Source: Gonapodya prolifera JEL478 (taxonomy: Eukaryota; Monoblepharomycota; Monoblepharidomycetes; Monoblepharidales; Gonapodyaceae). Taken from it: a DNA stretch of 64,000 bases. The position numbers were made by a program, and so were the translations under genes. The notes under the pieces are model-generated. The model was not told where the DNA came from. It did no database searches and was given only the letters and a program-made list of their open reading frames with translations. Where the stretch lies: the NCBI GenBank assembly GCA_001574975.1, contig KQ965786.1:186001-250000 (forward strand), in the 5' to 3' direction. Shown piece by piece: positions 17,959-30,577 of the stretch (positions are counted from its first letter, which is position 1; each line of letters starts with the position of its first letter).

Positions 17959-20900
17959 ATGAATGAAGGCGATCCGTCGAGCGGGAGCCTGCGCCCGCCC
18001 CCACGGCGCCCCCTCGTCCAGCAGACGCGCCTGCGCGCCACATCGCGCGGTGCATCCGAGCTGTCATCCAATGCCCTCCAAAACCAACCCGGCGATCCCG
18101 CCTCGCTCGCGCCTGCCCCCGGCCCCCCGCTCTCAAAGAAAATTCTCACCTCCTCCACCGCGAATCTCGCACGCGCAGCCGGAGCCAAGCTCGGGAGCCG
18201 CAACAAGATCAATTTCCTCGGCGCGGCGCGACGAAAGGGTCTCACACGACCCGAGAGGGGGCCCGGGCAGGGCGAAGACAAGCCCCAGAACCAGTACGTG
18301 CCCATGCTCAGGCCGGTCCACCTTGCCGCCCCCGCTGCTCGTGCAGGTATGTAACGAGGGTGCTTGACGTGTGTGGGATTGTTCACTTGGCTCCAACGAC
18401 GGATCGCTTATCCTTCCAGGCGCCACGACCGCTCACGCGCCTGTCGATATCGGACCCTCGGCGTACCTGATGGGAGGAGGGGCGGAGAGCACAGCGCCTG
18501 TACGACCGGACCCGCCTGAACCCGAACGAAAACCTGCCTTACGGGTCGTGTTCGAGTTCTTCGAGTCCATCTTCTCGAGACGTTTAACGAAAAGCGAGGC
18601 GGACCCTGCTCAGCCACCCACGAGTGGGGACAAGGACAAGGACAAGGCGGGAAAGTCAATGAAGTCCATGGTCGTGGACGACATGGACCTGTCGTACGAG
18701 CGCGGGAACTGGTTCTGGTTCTCCAAGATCGTCACATGCTTTCTCACGGAGCGTTTGCTTCTCTGGGCGGGACTGGGAACAAAGGCTGTTCAGCAGGCGT
18801 GGCGAGAAAAAGTCACTCTGTGCTTGCTCGCTGCCGTGGTGTCGTTCGGCGTCGCGTTTGTTTCCGTGGCTGTTCAGGGGCTCTTGTGTCCACAAAACTC
18901 TGGCGACTACCAGAATCAGCTCTACGCGAATTTCAACGCAACGCGAGGAAACAGAACTATAAATTTTCGGCAAAGTGTTTACGTTCAGGGTATGTCACCC
19001 GCAGCTTCTTACTCTGGTTTGCGCAGCTAGCATAATCGCGAATTTGCAGGTGCGATATACAGCTTCAGTAACGTTCAATACAACATTCGTGCACACACTG
19101 GACAGGTCTTATCAGAAGATTTCTATAACACGGACTTGACCAACTTATTTCGTGATGTCATAAGACCACCTGGCGTGGCCTCTCTTGAGAGTGACATGTG
19201 GTAAGAATGACGAGGTTTTGCGCTTTGTATCTCCTCCTGATTGTTCCACAAAGTTCTGAAGCGTACAAGGCATACACGACAACGTCGTCTCCATCTCAAA
19301 ACATATCCACTCAAAGCAATCTCACATCTTTTGCCAATGTATCCGTCGCTCTGTCAGACGATTGCTCTGTGCCCAATCCGTTCACCGCTGGGCTCGGTGA
19401 GAACCTCACGCGCTCTCAAATAGTCTTCCAGCTTACTGACAGTGAAATTGTTCCACCTTTATTGCATTATATTCTTGCACCCTCGCAGCTTTTGGAGGGA
19501 CTCGGAAATGCGTGGATTTTCGAGTTCTTCGCAACATCCAACCCGACGGAATGCTGCGCTTTTCATGGGACGACCTTCGCGACATTGCTGCAAGAAAGGT
19601 TCTCGGTGGAGGACCATACGCCAAGTCTTACAGAATGGTCGTGGGTTTAACGGGAAATGTGTGAGCTTCGTATGATGAGCGCGTGATGAGCCATGATTTT
19701 TTATTGTGTTTCTTTGTGACAGTTTGGATGTCACTTCCTACGTCTCCTCGCCGTTTCTTCCAGACCCGGCCCTCACGAACCTCCTCATCAATCACGTGGG
19801 AGCAGACGCGACCAGGGCTTTCACGCAGTACGCCCACCCCGCCCGTGCGGCCGCTTTGGCCTGTCTTACTCAGCGGTACAAGGTTGGACTGATCGAAGAA
19901 CGGTCGGTCGGGTGCTTGGTCGGTGACGTGATAACGTGGTTGACGATCGGGGTTTTCGTTGGTTTGGTCGCGGTGAGCCCTGCCAGAGAGTTGCTGTCTG
20001 TTTCCCCCGTTCTAAAGCCTTTTGTTCTACCAGATCAAGTTTATGATTGCGGTTGTTTACCTTTGGCTTGAAGCACCAGATATCGTTCGAGGTGTTGAGA
20101 CAGTGGGAAGCGCAGCGTCGATCGCATCTTGTGGTGTTTTGGCAGACGTTCATCAACCTCAAAGTGGGAAAGAAGCGGATCTCGCGACTGAGTGTGACGA
20201 CCCCTTTGTGATTTGTATGGTCACGTGGTAAGTGACGAACAACCGAAATCCTCTAATTTCCAGTTGTAATTCTTCCTGTTCCTCGTCACTCGTCACGTAC
20301 GGACAGCTATTCAGAGGGCGAGGCAACAATGAAGGCAACTCTTGACTCTGTCGCGCTGTCCGACTATCACGATTATCGGAAGTTACTGTTCGTCATTTGT
20401 GACGGGATCGTTACAGGCTCCGGCCAAGCACTCCCTACGAGTGAAATAACCGTCAATCTCATAAATGAGTTTTCCGGCCTCAATCCAGAGCCGAAGCAGT
20501 ACATAGCCATCGGAAAGGGCTCGAAGCAACAGAACATGGCCAAGGTGCATGCAGGGATGTATACCCCTACTGCTGGACGGAGTGTACCCATCATCGTCGT
20601 TGTGAAAGTTGGAACAGAGGACGAAAAGTCCGCGAAGAAACCAGGGAACCGGGGAAAGCGGGACTCCCAGATGATTCTTATCAACTTCTTATCCAAGGTT
20701 CTGTTCGACGATGCAATGACTCCTTTGGAACACGACCTATATCGCAAAATTACCATTCTGGCGGGAGTTACACCTGATCTGTATGAGCTCGTGATGACAG
20801 TCGATGCTGACACAAAGGTGAAAGCAGATGCTATGCGGTATGTAAAATGCTCTTCGCGGTGCTGGCTTTGATAAACCGAGCACTCCCTGCAAAATCAAAA

Positions 20901-22804
20901 CAGCTATTTAGTACAAGCGATGAAGAATGATTCGTCGATAATGGGTTGCTGTGGGGAAACAAAAGTCGCAAACACTTTTGACACCTGGGTTTCCGCGATT
21001 CAAGGTAGGTTCAATCCATCAATCGAAAGTGAGAGCTCATCCAGATGAATTCGTTCAGTCTATGAATATTATATATCTCACCTACTGGGGAAAAGTTTTG
21101 AGAGCTTATTTGGGTGTGTCACTTGCCTCCCCGGGTGTTTTTCCATGTACCGGTGAGTTTCTCGACAGCCAAATATTTTGAGTCGGGGCTCATGGAATTC
21201 ATAGCATTAAGGCCCCCCTGGCGAGTGGACGTTGGGTTCCGATCATTACGTCGCCGGAAATCGTTGATGAGTACTCTGAAAACGAAGTACACACGCTGCA
21301 CACAAAGGTACCACTATTTTCATGTCACACGTACCTCATCACTTCCAACTCCGTATTACACCACAGAACTTGCTTCTCTTGGGAGAGGATCGTTTTCTCA
21401 CGACGTTGCTTCTTCGAGTGTTTCCCAAGAGGAAAACGATGTATATTCCTCAGTCGATATGCGAAACAAATGTTCCGGACAGTTTTTGGGTCTTGTTAAG
21501 CCAACGGCGACGATGGAGCGAGTGATCCCGCACCAATTTTACCATTTTCACTTTGCTAATACTCCACCTCACATTCAGTCAACTCCACCATCCACAATCT
21601 CTTTGAACTCGTTCTTGTTAAGGAGCTTTGTGGTGTATTTTGCTTTTCGATGCAGTTCAGTGAGTTTCGATGTGCGTAACAACTCGAATAGGGCAAAATT
21701 CATCGATTCGTCGGGACAGCGATATTTATGGATCTTGTTGGGACTTTCTCCTCTCCAGCAATGATGTGCTTTTCCGTATATCTCCTGATCACTGCAATTA
21801 TCAACCCATCTCCGTCCCTCGTATCAATTGTTCTGATGGCACTCATGATGTTTCTTCCGGCGGTGCTTATTGTTATTGGTGACCTCAGACGCATACATTA
21901 CGTGTTCTACATGTTCCTCTATCTCTTATCGTCTTGGGTATTCAACTTGGTTTTACCTTCCTATTCGTAAGTGAAGCTCACAGTTCAACAAAAGCTTGTG
22001 TTGAAATACCGAATCACCTCTGCACCCCCTCAAAAAAATACTCTCGCTTCTCCAACAGATTTTGGCATGTAAGTTATCTTTTAAAACGAGCACATAGGAG
22101 CATCACTCACGTTTGTGGCCTCAAAGTTCGACGATTTTTCTTGGGGGGAAACCCGTCGAGTAGCAGGAGGTGGCGGCGGTGGACACGACGAGGGTGGAGT
22201 TGTCAAGTCTAACGCCCTCGAGGAGGGAAGTGGTGCATCCCTCGTTCCTCTGAAGAGATATGTCGACTGGGAACTGGAAATCGCAGGATCTGGGACAAGT
22301 GATCCCATTTTACCCACGGAACTCACGGCGACAATGACGGCCCCCCGAGCGAGTGCGTTCCTACCGGCAAATCCATCCGCAGCAAGTATTGGATATATCG
22401 ACCACTCATCTAACAGAGACAGCTCCCATGCCCAGTTGTTGATGTCATCGATGCAATCGGGGTACATGGCCTCAATGCCGTCCGGGGGCAACATCTTTGG
22501 CCGACCATCACCAATAAACCCAACAGCAGCCGCCATTCAGCTGGGAATAATGTCCTCCTTTGGCCGTACAGTCTACCAACAACCACAAATGAGTTTTACT
22601 CCAGAAATGAATTCGCAGCACTTCGCTACCCAACAACCGCAAATGAGTTTTACTCCAGCAATGAATTCGCAACCCTTTGTCACCCAACAACCGCAAATGG
22701 GTTTTACTCCAGCATTGAATTCGCAGCCATTCGCTACCCAACAACCATTTCCTTCCAACTCGATTCCCACGAACGATCCCACGTTTTACTATCAGTCTCG
22801 ATGA
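17959..22804 (+). CDS. Class IV chitin synthase
   Basis: This processive family-2 glycosyltransferase makes chitin from UDP-GlcNAc at the plasma membrane. Translation starts at ATG 17959 with a disordered basic N-terminus. Exon 2 (from about 18421) has the class IV segment [21 protein letters not shown] followed by AWREKVTLC and two membrane segments. The glycosyltransferase core shows VICDG near 20394, VDADTKV near 20800, GEDRF near 21385 and the QRRRW product motif at 21502-21516. It continues through [20 protein letters not shown] and a cluster of C-terminal helices to the class hallmark [14 protein letters not shown]. Two features are unusual: a GC-AG intron directly after QRRRW (21518-21578) and a 10-nt exon (22059-22068) encoding part of SFWH. 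The tail after the catalytic region is low complexity with three 18-residue repeats. All catalytic motifs are intact. Confidence 0.96.
21518..21578 (+). other. GC-AG spliceosomal intron in the chitin synthase
   Basis: The exon ends TGGA and the intron begins GCGAGT and ends TTCAG at 21578. Only this junction yields [16 protein letters not shown], which is near-invariant in the family. The nearest GT donor (21522) breaks the frame. Confidence 0.85.
22059..22068 (+). other. 10-nt micro-exon of the chitin synthase
   Basis: A ten-base exon flanked by CAACAG and GTAAGT completes the codons between ...LPSY and FDDFSWG. The flanking introns are 21967-22058 (92 nt) and 22069-22126 (58 nt). Without it, the conserved YSFWHxDDFSWG block cannot be formed in frame. 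Confidence 0.85.
22583..22750 (+). repeat. Three tandem 54-bp coding repeats at the chitin synthase C-terminus
   Basis: Three copies of an 18-residue unit built on [18 protein letters not shown] occur in a row near the end of the protein, with a partial fourth start (QQPF). The copies are highly similar at DNA level, suggesting recent expansion. Confidence 0.85.
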
Positions 22805-23189
22805 CATGGACGATCTCGAGGGGACACTTGCAGAAGTTGGGGGGTTTATCGAGTTCTTATTTAATTTTAATCACATTCTGTGACGAGAATCCCCAAGATT
22901 CGCTATGATGGAAAGTGACATTTTGTTTCAATCCAAAGTTGTTTGAGCAGGAAAGGGGGGAAAGAAGTTGCAGAGTCATTGGGTTGATTGAGGTCACGGC
23001 AAAATCGGTTAAATTGTGTTCGTTCAACTTGGAGAAAGTCCAAGGCTTTTTCGCTCGCGCGGGGTTCGCGACGAACCATGCAGAGGTCAGTGATCGTGAG
23101 AATCACGATGGCTGCTGATAAAACGAGGGCTGATCAATGAATCGCGTACACCACGTCCAATTACTTCCAATTTCTGCTCTTCTGCCTGC
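22805..23189. other. Intergenic between chitin synthase and the Nup188-like gene
   Basis: About 385 bases with no recognisable coding sequence. It should contain the chitin synthase terminator and the promoter of the next plus-strand gene. A CT-rich stretch lies just upstream of 23190. Confidence 0.4.
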
Positions 23190-26100
23190 ATGCGACTGAA
23201 CAAACCCAGTACATTGTTCCTGAGTGTAACAGCCAACCTTACACGACTTGCAACGGAGCTGGATGCCTCGATCGAAACAATCCCGTCCAAATCAGTCGAG
23301 CAAACGATCCTCACGTTGTTGCCGTCCTTGCAGCACATCTTGGGACTTTTTAAACCTCTGAGCACACCTTCTGCGCCCAATCTTTCACAAGATCCGTCTG
23401 TGGTGGAGATTGGAAAGACTCTGGACCTGGACTTATCACAAAGGTAGCGGAGTCGTGCTGTCTTTTCAATCATCCTGGATTGGTCTTTAGGTCTTACCCT
23501 TTGCAGCCGGGATCTCCTAAAAAGTTTTTTGCGCTCTGAAACCTCACTCGACTACGACGCTCCACTTCCCGCGACACACCCAATCGCGGAGCTGTGGACT
23601 GGATTGATACAATATTACTTCTCGGAGCGACGGGCCGTTCTCGCCATCGTCGCCGCACTCCTTCGAATTCATCATGAGAGAGTACACCGGTTTCGGGCTC
23701 TGGCGGATAAAGTGGCGAGCTCATGGACAGAAGCAGATGGAGGGGACGCATTGGCACAAACAATTTTAAGGCAGCTGACGGACAAATGGACAGACCGGTT
23801 GCCATCACAATTTGCCGACAGCGCCGGGTTTGTGGAGATATGGGAGAGGCAGAGAATGGACGAGTATCTCGGTACGTGCCATCGCCTTGACCCATATTGA
23901 ATAACAGCAGCATCTGTGCGATACCAGGGCTTCTCGAGATTTTGTTCCTCATCGGCACCTATTCCGGGAAGGCGCCGCCACCCAATGAAGCTGTCAACGC
24001 CTCAACTATGTCATTAGACACGTCATCGTTGCCGCCTCCCGCACTCACTCCGTCACTTCGAGTCCGAATCATTCAGAACCTCGCGGAGTCTCGATTTGGC
24101 CTTCGCCTTACTGACTCGGCCGCTTTTGGAGCTGATAACCAAGGGGCTTTAGAAGATATTGTTGAGCTCGCTAACCTCGTATTCCTAACAATGCTGACTA
24201 TGGATGTAGTGATTCAGGATATCCGACTGGATGACCACCGGACCATCCTTTCTTCTCCGTCTGATCTCTCGTCTGTCCATGAGATCATCGTGGAGATCCT
24301 CCGCAACAGCACGTCTTCAGACCGTTTTCTTCGAACCTGTTCGGTCTCCCTGCTGGGCTGGGCATTGCTTCTTGTCCGCTTTCGGGCCCTCATCACTCGA
24401 TCTTCTTCGCTATCTTCCGACTCCCTCGATGAGTTTTCAAGTGCTGCCGTGCGGCTCGGAATCATCCGCAACGAAGCTGGCATCCTCATGTCACCGACAG
24501 GATCTTCTGCCGACGAAACGGATCCCACTGTCGTAATTCTCAACATACTTAAAGGACTGAATGTGGACAAACACATTGTCGCAAGATTGCGGACTCGTTT
24601 CCCGTACAATCAGAATAATCGGGATCGAGTCCCCCACCTTACCACACTTAAAGATATGGTTATGGTTCTTTCGCATGAGTTTCGGCTTGTACCTTCCTGG
24701 ATTGATGTTCTTGCAGAAATCTACACTTGTGGTGGATCTACCCCAGCTATGACAACAGACTTTTGGGTGAACTTAGCTGGAGAGCATGAATCCGTTTTGA
24801 ACAACGTAATGGATCTGTTCCCAACAGAATCTGCTGTTGTAAACAAGCTGATGCTTGGCTTGTCGAAAGGTAGTCCAGCGGCTCTCGGATACTTCGAGTG
24901 AGAAACTCATTGCATTTATATTTCGATTGTCTCATTATCGAATGACTTCATACCCTTGCACACAGGCATTTCCAGAGAGTTGGCACCCTCTGCGAGATTG
25001 TTCGGGATGTTTCGGGCCTTCAGCAACGGTCATTTTATGCAAATGGTATACAGTTTCAGGAGGTTGAGACAATATTGAATCGACGCCTCATTCCAGGATC
25101 TGAACGTTTCGCTGTGTTTGTTCCATCTGGCACTGTAGGGACTCTGACGAATCACGAGTCAGGGTATAAGGTTGGCACTACGTTCTTACCAAAGGGACCT
25201 TGTGTTCTCATCTGTTTCTGTTTCCCTTCACCTATGCTCAAGGTTGTCACATGGAAGTTCAAATACTCTGTTTTTCATCTCTTTTTGGCCATTTTGGAAG
25301 CTTACTGTAACTTCCCGAACGACCCTTCTCGCTGGGACATTTCCCTGGTGCCAAGGCCACGTCTTATTTCTGAAATCCTTGCCTTGATTCATAGAATTGC
25401 ATCGCAATCTTATCTGGAGCCTCCGCCACCATTCGCTGATGTGGATTATCAAATGGAGCCTGATATTTTAGGGCACTTAACGGCTGACGTGCCCTATCGC
25501 CCTGCGGTGGGGTCTATTCGGTCAAAGGATATCATTGATCTTTTGTTCAGTGTCTTGAATGTCTCTTCCTCCATTACAGATGGGCCGAGGTTGGATTTCG
25601 GAACAGAGAGCATCCACCATGGCGACATTCTGCTCGAAAGTCTTAGGTGTTTGGGAGGGCGCTGGATCGAAGTCTTGCCCAGAGATTTCTGGCTCAATGT
25701 GACGCAGTCGCCATTCTTTCCTCGCTATGGCGGGCAGATGGTATCGGAATCTGGGGTCAGCGTCCCACAAATCGAATCAATACTAAAAAGGATTCTCGAG
25801 GGGGTTGATAATATTCCAGTGAAGATTGCATTGACTGGGAGATACCTTGATCTCCTTGAGACTATGGTGCACTCTGCCGTTGAGAACACGAAAGGGGACG
25901 AAAGGGACGCTGTCCTTCGTAGCACTGTGTTGTCTCCCAACCTGGCATACGCTTCGACGTTACTCGTTGGATTTTCGCGACTCCGGGAAGGATCTGCTGT
26001 CCACCGACTTGCTATCATGTCGAGGATTCTGAACATCGTTGGCGTGGTGTTGGATGACACCACACTTTGGTCCGTGGGACAAAAAAGTGACGACAGAGAC

Positions 26101-29100
26101 AACAGAAGTACAAACTTCATTTTATATCATATATCCTTGCAATCGCTTCATTCTGATATGCTGGATCGCTTTATTGGCACTCGTGCTTCCCCTTCAACAG
26201 TGAATGCAATTATTTCAATAATCAGGGCTGGATCAGAATCTTGGGGCGTAGTTGACGCCAATTCGATTGTTGGAGCCGATACGCCTGAGCTTGAAGCTCT
26301 TCTCCTCTCAACCCTTAGAGTGACACTCAGTCTCGTAGAATGGAGGGAGCTTGTCATTCCCGGAGCAATATCCTTGCTAGAACGTTCACTGGTAGATATA
26401 GACAGCAAAGCAATTACCGCTCTAGCACGTTTGGTGGTTGTTGAGTCTATTGATGAGCAAATCCGCGGTTTAGCTATAAGGATATTGACAGCGCTTCTTC
26501 GTACTATGGCGGCGCTCCCCATAAGCTCAATCAGCGGGGCGGTTTCTTTCGTGGCTTGCTTGGGTGATTATGCAGAGGACTTTGCGGTCAAAGCTGTACG
26601 GATTCTAGAGGACGAAGATGAAGATCAACGTCTCCAGTTTGAACTATGGCGTTTTTTGATTGGGTGTCTGCAAGACCAAGTCGGCCTCGCGTCCATGTTT
26701 TTGAAGGTAGCTAAAATCGGGGAAGAGAACCAGTAAGTGGTGGAACGGTGAATTGTTGGTTCAGTGTTAAATTTCTTTTTTGGGAAGGTCGAGCCTTGTA
26801 ACTTTGCTAAAGTCGACAACGCGTAACTGGAAAGATTTGCTGAAAAAATCACCTGCAATTTTGGCATCTTGCTTGACCGTTACAGCCAGCCTTTGGTCTG
26901 ATTACCCGATCATCACCGCTGTGTTGCGTGAAGATGCATCGTTTTGGGACGCATTACTTTCGCCAATTTCAGATGTGGAAGCGATCTTTGCCAATTTGGA
27001 TGGTGATTCCAAGCACACCACAAATATGGCATACTTCTTGGTTATCTGCTCACGGATCTTTTCCATAATTGCAAGTGAGGTTTTTATTGCGGAAAGGATG
27101 TCATACTTGAAGCGGGACCTCACCATCAAAGCCAATCTTCGGAGAGTCCCCGTACTCCATTTGCTCCAAAGTGTTGTCGGCAATGATAGAATTGTCAGAT
27201 CATGGTTCAAGCACATAATCAAGTTTCCTTACAACCCAGACATTCTCTTGGATCTCAAAGAGAAAGCGCCTTGTCCTCTCGACCTCTTTCTCAGACCAGA
27301 CTACCAAAAAGGCGGGAATTTGGAATGGGATATTAGCTCGTATGCTTACGACACTGGGCTTATGAGACATAAATTGCCCAGTGCAGCCCCCGCACTGTTT
27401 GTTCGTTTTCGACAGGTGAACGAAAATTTGGCATTGACTGATGCTGCTCAGATGGCTGTGAAATGGTGGGGAAAGCTGGTTGAGGTGTTGGCTTTTGCGT
27501 CGGAATTCAAGAACAAGGAATGGAAAGCGGTTGATTTGGGGAACCAAATTAAATTTGCAATGAACTCGCCAGAGTCCACACCTGATACGAGGAAGTCAAA
27601 CAGTGTTGTCCGTCTTCGTATGAGAACTGGTTACAATACTGCTCTAGCAGAGACTCTGTTTGCTGTTACTCTGAAAGGGGATGCGGCACAAATTCTCCCG
27701 CTGCTGTGTGAAGTCGTGTTGGAGTTCGCGTTCTCGACGGAGGAGGCAACTCAAAGTCTGCGCCTCTATTTACTTGGTGCTCTTCTTCAATCGATGCAAC
27801 AAACCAATGACCTTGATTCAGATCGCAGAAACGCCATCTTGGCGCCAACTGGTGATCTTGTTCCGTTGATCATAAAACAACTTGCACGTAGCTTCCCTGA
27901 ATTGCACTACAAGGACAGCAAACACGCGGTGGCTGAGACGGTTCTCCTACTCACTATTTTCACGGAAATATGCTGCTCTTTGGAGACGTCTCTGGACTTT
28001 GATCAATGGTTCAAAGTTATTGTGCGGGATGGTTTGTTGGAGTCCCTAACGGAAGTTCTCTTGTCGGAGCGCATCATGCGTCAGACTTCCCGTCCATCAC
28101 TCACTGTGAGATTATGTTTTGTTCTCTTATTGCTGACGAAAACCTTAATCTGCGTCTCTATAACTGCCAGGCGGTTACCCTCCAAACTCTACGAGCACTT
28201 CTGCGGCACCATAGAGTAAACCAATACATGCTTGGAACTGGGCTTGTCTCTACATTAATTGACAATCCCATGACTCCTTTAATCATTGGCGGGAAAGCTG
28301 CCCCGTATGGCTTGGACGGAGAACCGAATGAGCTACATGGTGTGTTGACACTTCGCTTCATAATTGCATTAATGCATATGCGATCGAGATTTTGAATTTC
28401 AATCAGACATTTGGTGCATGACGCTTGAAATTGTTGGAGCAATGCTTGCTGGGGAAGGTCGCCACCCAGCGACATACGACTTTGGGATGAGTGTAGTCCT
28501 TATCTATCGAGATCCATTGTTCCGGACTTTGCATTCGGCGCTTGGGGAAACCATCTCGGTGAGTGGAAACCTTTTTGCGATGTGAATTTTGTATTTTGAC
28601 AGACTCGGTACATACATCTAGGTACTCCAAGCAAAGGAACTAAAAATCGTGGGTCCCTTCTTCGACTTTTTTGATTTCGTGATGATCTCAAACACTTGAC
28701 CCTACAGATCACATCCATGTTTTGTTTCTTGTCGTGGCATGTGAAGTCCCGTCAAGTCGATCTCGCTCCCGCAGCGAAGGAGATTCTTGCCTCCTACGTC
28801 ACATTATCACTGATGATCCTTCGCAGGTTCTGTGAACTCATCGGACACCCTAACACGTTCGCGTCGTCGGTTCAACCACTTTCTCGGGAGGAGAAGCGTT
28901 GGAGCACTGAAGAATTGACTTCAACCATCGAAGATTCTTTATTGATTTGTCTGCGCAACATTGCCACGACCTTCCGTTGTCTCGCTGGGTGCTCCGACAT
29001 TCGCACAATCCTCTCATTGGCGCCCGATGCCGGGCATTTCTCCCTCTTTGGATTCGGCGAGTGCGTTGCCGCGATCGCATTTAGGACGAAGGAACTTGCA

Positions 29101-29440
29101 GAGGCCGTGAAAGGTCCTCGACAAGCTGGCGAGCTTGCGCATAGACTCCCAGACCATCGAAATGGAATAAGCTTTCTGGAGAATTCGTTGGCTTTCGAGG
29201 CGGGTCAAGTTGCGAGAATCAAGGCAACTTCGAGGGGTGATCGGGAGGAATTGCGACTTTTGCAAGAGTGAGTCGTCGCAAAATCAATTTTTCTTCCGGC
29301 TGTGACATTGAAGTTGGTCCGGTAGGATTGTTGGCCAGACGTGGCAAATGGTAGATGGATCGCTGGAAGGATACGAGAATGTACCGGCCGGTGGAAAGAA
29401 CGTACTCGAGCTGTCCAAGGCACTGCATACAAATCAATAA
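23190..29440 (+). CDS. NUP188: Nucleoporin Nup188-like, inner-ring component of the nuclear pore
   Basis: A large alpha-helical protein of about 1,900 residues in several exons: 23190-23442, about 23508-23884, 23930 onward, 25060-26733, 26785 onward, and smaller 3' exons ending at TAA 29438-29440. Near the N-terminus is the pattern ...IAELWTGLIQYYFSERRAVLAIVAALLRIHHE, resembling Nup188/Nup192 family N-termini. At about 25075-25300 an inserted beta-rich stretch (PGSERFAVFVPSGTVGTLTN ... VTWKFKYSVFHLFLAILE) matches the SH3-like insert that sets Nup188 apart. The rest is amphipathic helical repeat without other motifs. The start codon at 23190 is the first ATG in frame. A Nup188 homologue is my best reading from this layout; another large helical scaffold protein is possible. 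No transport FG repeats are present, as expected for a scaffold nucleoporin. Confidence 0.75.
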
Positions 29441-30577
29441 GCGTGCAGTTTTTTCACTTTGTCGATACCGCTTTAATCCTCGGGGTGCCACATGTAAATA
29501 ACGTATGCTGAAACATGAGAAACTATTTGTACGATTCAAAATTAAGACAGAAGATCTTCATGTCCTTCGGGTAAAGGGGGCCGGGAAGAGAGAAGGCAGA
29601 GAAGCAAGAGGGGGAAAGGAGAGAAGAGAGACACAATGTTGGAACGCGGGCTGCAAGAAAGGGGGAGAAGGGGCGTGATACTCCCTTGCAGCTTTTAGCC
29701 GTCCTTTCTCCCCTGGCATCCCACCGTAGTGTAAGTAGCTTTTGAAGAGCTTCTCTCTACCGTGTCATTGGGCCGAGCGTTGTTTCGGAGTTGTCGTCGC
29801 GGGCTACAAGTTCAGAGCCACTCGCACGTTCGAGTCTTTTAATATGTGACCCGCGCAGCCCTGTTCGACTTCAATTTATGTCCATTGTCTGGTGTGTCCA
29901 CTCAAAAGTTTATACGTTGGCAGACATTTGCACATTGGCAACGTGACGTCGTCGCTTGAGCCTCTCCTTGGTCAGTTTCACCTCACCCCTACACTCTCCA
30001 TTCTACGAGAATGTACCTCCACTCTGCTTGTCCTTGTCACGATGAAGTGAGTGTAAGAGAAAGGCGATAAGTGGATCCTTTTTCATCGTTCTGCGGTGGA
30101 CACAGAGAAGAGGAGGGTCCCATTGAAACGAATTTCATAGTATTGCAACTGCATGCGATTTTATACTCCACACGGCGTTTCTAAGTTAGAGACATATCTA
30201 CATGCGATATTTGAAATCAGTGGAGGATACCCGGTCCCTTCAAGAATGGCTTCCCTTCATCTCTCGGACGTAGTTTTTCCGCAGCGGCATTCAACCATTC
30301 TAACTTCTGCGCAATTTTACTTCTTCGGTTTCAAATTTTGTCGCCGCGAATTCATTTTGCTTTTGCGTGAGGCGTGCGGGTGAAGAAGAAAGGCGAAAGA
30401 GGGGTCACGCAGTGTGAGATGATGTCACAGCGGCGGCGGCGGCTCGGGTATACCGTGTCACATTGCCGCACCAAGCCAAGGTCTCAGTAACGGCTTTTTA
30501 AACATAAGCACGTAAAGATATGATACCTAGTTCCGCCATCGGTCCTCCCTCGTCCAAACTCCAAATCCAATCCGATC
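29441..30577. other. Intergenic region upstream of the Reeler-like gene
   Basis: This 1.1-kb stretch has no convincing gene; its longest frame (30153-30383) is short and unrecognised. It contains a purine-rich run near 29570-29670 and a CGG microsatellite at about 30431-30444. An AT-rich TTTTTAAAC at about 30495, some 80 bases before the ATG at 30578, could serve as a core promoter element. Confidence 0.4.
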
